A stretch of 7,391 nt of DNA from an uncultured Succinivibrio sp. Its GTDB lineage: Bacteria; Pseudomonadota; Gammaproteobacteria; Enterobacterales; Succinivibrionaceae. The position numbers and the translations under genes were made by a program. This document shows positions 5,756 to 7,391 of this stretch, in pieces; within the stretch, counting starts at the first letter, position 1; each line of letters opens with the position of its first letter. The stretch lies in contig CACYBT010000009.1 of NCBI GenBank assembly GCA_902772715.1, forward strand, positions 1-7,391, in the 5' to 3' direction. Under the pieces are notes generated by a model that had not been told where the DNA came from, did not search any database, and worked only from the letters and a program-made list of their open reading frames with translations.

Positions 5756-6052
5756 AACAACTGTTTGTCAAGAGGCCAGGAAAACCAGATTCAAGCCAAG
5801 AAAACGCCGTTCTCTATACCTTGGAAAAATAGCCTTTTATCTGTTTAACGACTGTATGAACTCTGGTCTGTGGGTTCCACTTCTATAAGCAGATGTCCAA
5901 GATGTGACAGCATAGATATAGTCTTATACATAATTAAACCGTATGTCTGCATTTTTTCTTTTGCCCCACTGATCAGATTTTTCTCAACTGTTCTACTGTA
6001 TTAGCGTTCTTTTTTGCTAAAATTAACTTAAATTAAGTAAACGGATTTTATA

Positions 6053-7306
6053 ATGCAGATATATCTTGTAGGTGGTGCACTTCGTGATACTCTTTTGGGT
6101 ATTGACTGTGCTGATAAGGATTATGTAGTGGTTGGGGCTACCAAAGAACAGATGCTGTCCTTAGGATACAGCATGGTAGGGAATGACTTTCCTGTTTTTC
6201 TACATCCCCAAACCAAAGAAGAATATGCTCTTGCCCGCACAGAACGTAAAACCGACAAAGGTCATCAGGGTTTTGCTTTTGACTTTGATAAAAACATTAC
6301 CCTTGAGCAGGATCTCATTCGACGAGATCTTACCATCAATGCTATAGCCAAAGATGAAGCAGGAAATATCATCGATCCTTATGGAGGGATTGCTGATCTT
6401 AAGCAAAAGGTTCTGCGTCATATTTCTCCGGCTTTCTGTGAAGACCCGCTACGGGTCTTGCGTGTGGCTCGTTTCTATGCAAAGCTCTACCCCTTAGGAT
6501 TTGTTATTGCCAAAGAAACACTAGAACTAATGCGGCAAATGGTTGCTCGTGGAGACCTTAACTATCTTACACCAGAACGTGTATTTATGGAGTTAAAGAA
6601 GGCTCTGTTGTCACCTGCTCCTGAGCAGTTTGTGTATGCTCTACGTAAAGTTGGAGCCCTAAAGGAAGTTCTTCCTGAAGTCGATAAACTCTTTGGCATT
6701 CCCAATCCTGCCTATTGGCATCCGGAAATTGATTCAGGAATTCACACCTGCATCACTATAAAAGTCATTTCCAAATTTACTCAGGATCCAGTAGTCCGAT
6801 TTGCCATGCTCTGCCATGATCTAGGGAAAGGCGAAACGCCTACCGTTCTTTGGCCATGCCATAAACTGCACGACATTCTCGGAGAAAAACCGTTAAAGTG
6901 TCTGTGTCAGAGACTCAAAGTACCAAGTGACTACGAGCAGTTTGCCAAAATCGTTGTGCTCAATCACTCTACGATGCACTCGCTTTATGATAAAGGGGCC
7001 AAAGGAGTTGTCGATCTTTTCTACAAAATAGACGCTTTTAGAAAACCTGAACGTGTTGAACCTTTTGCGCTGTGCTGCAAATGTGATTACCTTGGGCGCA
7101 AAGGATTTGAGGATAAAGAGTTTCCTCGCTATGAGTATTTCCTAAAATTATTTGAGATCTTAAAAAAAGTGGAAGCGCAGGAATTTATTCAGCGTGGTTT
7201 AAGTGGTATAGACATTAAAAATGCCATATACCAAAAAAGAATTGCTCTTACCGAAGATTTTCTAACTACCCTTCCGGCAAGTGAAAACGCACAAAAAAAA
7301 GCCTAA
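6053..7306 (+). CDS. cca: Multifunctional CCA tRNA nucleotidyltransferase with HD phosphohydrolase domain
   Basis: Cca adds or repairs the 3'-terminal CCA of tRNAs in the cytoplasm, using CTP and ATP without a template. This form also carries an HD domain with phosphodiesterase, 2'-nucleotidase and phosphatase activities in E. coli. At 417 residues it matches the E. coli enzyme (412) along its length. The head has LVGGALRD (5-12), the catalytic DKD pair D21 and D23, FPVFLHPQTKEEYALARTER (46-65), and RRDLTINA (90-97). The neck/body has EDPLRVLRVARF (130-141) and LTPERV (172-177). The HD domain has WHPEIDSGIH (222-231), CHDLGKG (254-260) and H305, so the likely metal ligands H255, D256 and H305 are present. 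The loop that reads HHGHGPAG in E. coli is here CHKLHDILG (269-277), a noticeable change. The ATG at 6053 aligns with the E. coli start, though the upstream site (ACGGA) is weak. The gene converges on and overlaps uppP. Confidence 0.97.
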   Translation: MQIYLVGGALRDTLLGIDCADKDYVVVGATKEQMLSLGYSMVGNDFPVFLHPQTKEEYALARTERKTDKGHQGFAFDFDKNITLEQDLIRRDLTINAIAKDEAGNIIDPYGGIADLKQKVLRHISPAFCEDPLRVLRVARFYAKLYPLGFVIAKETLELMRQMVARGDLNYLTPERVFMELKKALLSPAPEQFVYALRKVGALKEVLPEVDKLFGIPNPAYWHPEIDSGIHTCITIKVISKFTQDPVVRFAMLCHDLGKGETPTVLWPCHKLHDILGEKPLKCLCQRLKVPSDYEQFAKIVVLNHSTMHSLYDKGAKGVVDLFYKIDAFRKPERVEPFALCCKCDYLGRKGFEDKEFPRYEYFLKLFEILKKVEAQEFIQRGLSGIDIKNAIYQKRIALTEDFLTTLPASENAQKKA

Positions 7307-7391
7307 AACAGCCATAGCAGAACTGCACCTAACAGCACTCTGTAGATCACAAAAACAGCCATGCCGGAACGGGCAATGTATTTTAAAAACA
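7303..7391 (-). CDS. uppP: Undecaprenyl-diphosphate phosphatase, C-terminal 28 codons (cut by the window edge)
   Basis: Reading the minus strand from the right edge gives FLKYIARSGMAVFVIYRVLL then GAVLLWLF and a TAG stop at 7303-7305. This matches the last membrane helix of UppP/BacA, with the typical FVIYR motif before a terminal hydrophobic helix. UppP is the integral membrane enzyme that removes a phosphate from undecaprenyl diphosphate so the carrier lipid can be reused for peptidoglycan and other envelope polymers. Its neighbourhood supports the call: uppP and cca also converge in E. coli. Only the C-terminus is visible, so the catalytic motifs cannot be checked. Confidence 0.85.
   Translation of the reverse strand, partial: FLKYIARSGMAVFVIYRVLLGAVLLWLF

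Larger units (their letters stand above)
5406..6052. other. 647-base gene-poor stretch before cca
   Basis: No well-supported gene lies here. The first 100 bases contain small GC-rich hairpins. Minus-strand frames carry protein-like fragments in three different frames: a CPSC-containing peptide at about 5430-5500, an 82-codon frame at 5507-5755, and a 51-codon open stretch at 5848-6000 containing LIEVEPTDQSSYSR. These could be the remains of one decayed gene or chance. A plus-strand open frame at 5697-5888 overlaps the minus one, has no ribosome site and looks like a shadow. Just before cca, TAAAAT (6018-6023) could be a -10, but I see no good -35. TATAAT at 6049-6054 overlaps the cca start codon and cannot serve it. 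Confidence 0.5.

Noticed and set aside
5697..5888. Plus-strand 63-codon open frame before cca, with a nearby STSISRCPRC peptide in another frame
   Set aside because: It starts at TTG without a ribosome site, overlaps the more protein-like minus-strand frame, and the CxxC peptide is in a different, broken frame. Treated as a shadow, though the zinc-ribbon likeness was considered.

Overview
The window suggests a Gram-negative bacterium, most likely a gammaproteobacterium with an AT-leaning genome. This is an inference from four things. The Cca protein is collinear with the E. coli-type tRNA nucleotidyltransferase carrying a C-terminal HD domain. The cca gene converges on a uppP tail, an arrangement also found in E. 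coli. There is a secreted YgiW/YdeI-type OB-fold protein, and a TolC-type membrane fusion protein paired with a YhhJ/YbhR-like permease. A Succinivibrionaceae-like or related anaerobe would fit the base composition and gene set, but nothing here proves it.

Layout. Bases 1-291 hold no convincing gene: there is a 48-codon open frame running in from the left edge, an 11-base direct repeat and a small dyad. Bases 292-2614 (+) are a two-gene operon, a HlyD-type membrane fusion protein overlapping by 8 bases an ABC-2-type permease. No ATPase gene is visible beside them. A near-perfect 44-base inverted repeat (2710-2753) separates this operon from a convergent methyl-accepting chemotaxis protein gene (2790-4397, -). 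A 420-base divergent intergenic region follows, with two AAACCGTTC direct repeats, a GACATGT/ACATGTC dyad and a plausible sigma-70 promoter. Next is a secreted OB-fold protein (4818-5405, +) with an unusual Cys/His-rich N-terminal segment. Bases 5406-6052 are a gene-poor stretch with small hairpins and possible coding debris on the minus strand that I could not identify. The window ends with cca (6053-7306, +), whose stop codon interlocks with the stop of the last 28 codons of uppP (7303-7391, -).

How the genes relate. The fusion protein and permease should form the inner-membrane and periplasmic parts of an export pump that needs an ATPase and an outer-membrane channel from elsewhere. The chemoreceptor, the secreted OB-fold protein and cca look like independent single-gene units: sensing, envelope stress or metal handling, and tRNA 3'-end maturation. 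uppP recycles the undecaprenyl carrier lipid. I see no CRISPR array, no rRNA or tRNA gene, no intact mobile element and no clearly new multi-gene system. The most unusual items are the ATPase-less pump pair, the Cys/His cluster in the OB-fold protein, the regulatory-looking repeats upstream of the chemoreceptor, and the unidentified stretch 5406-6000.
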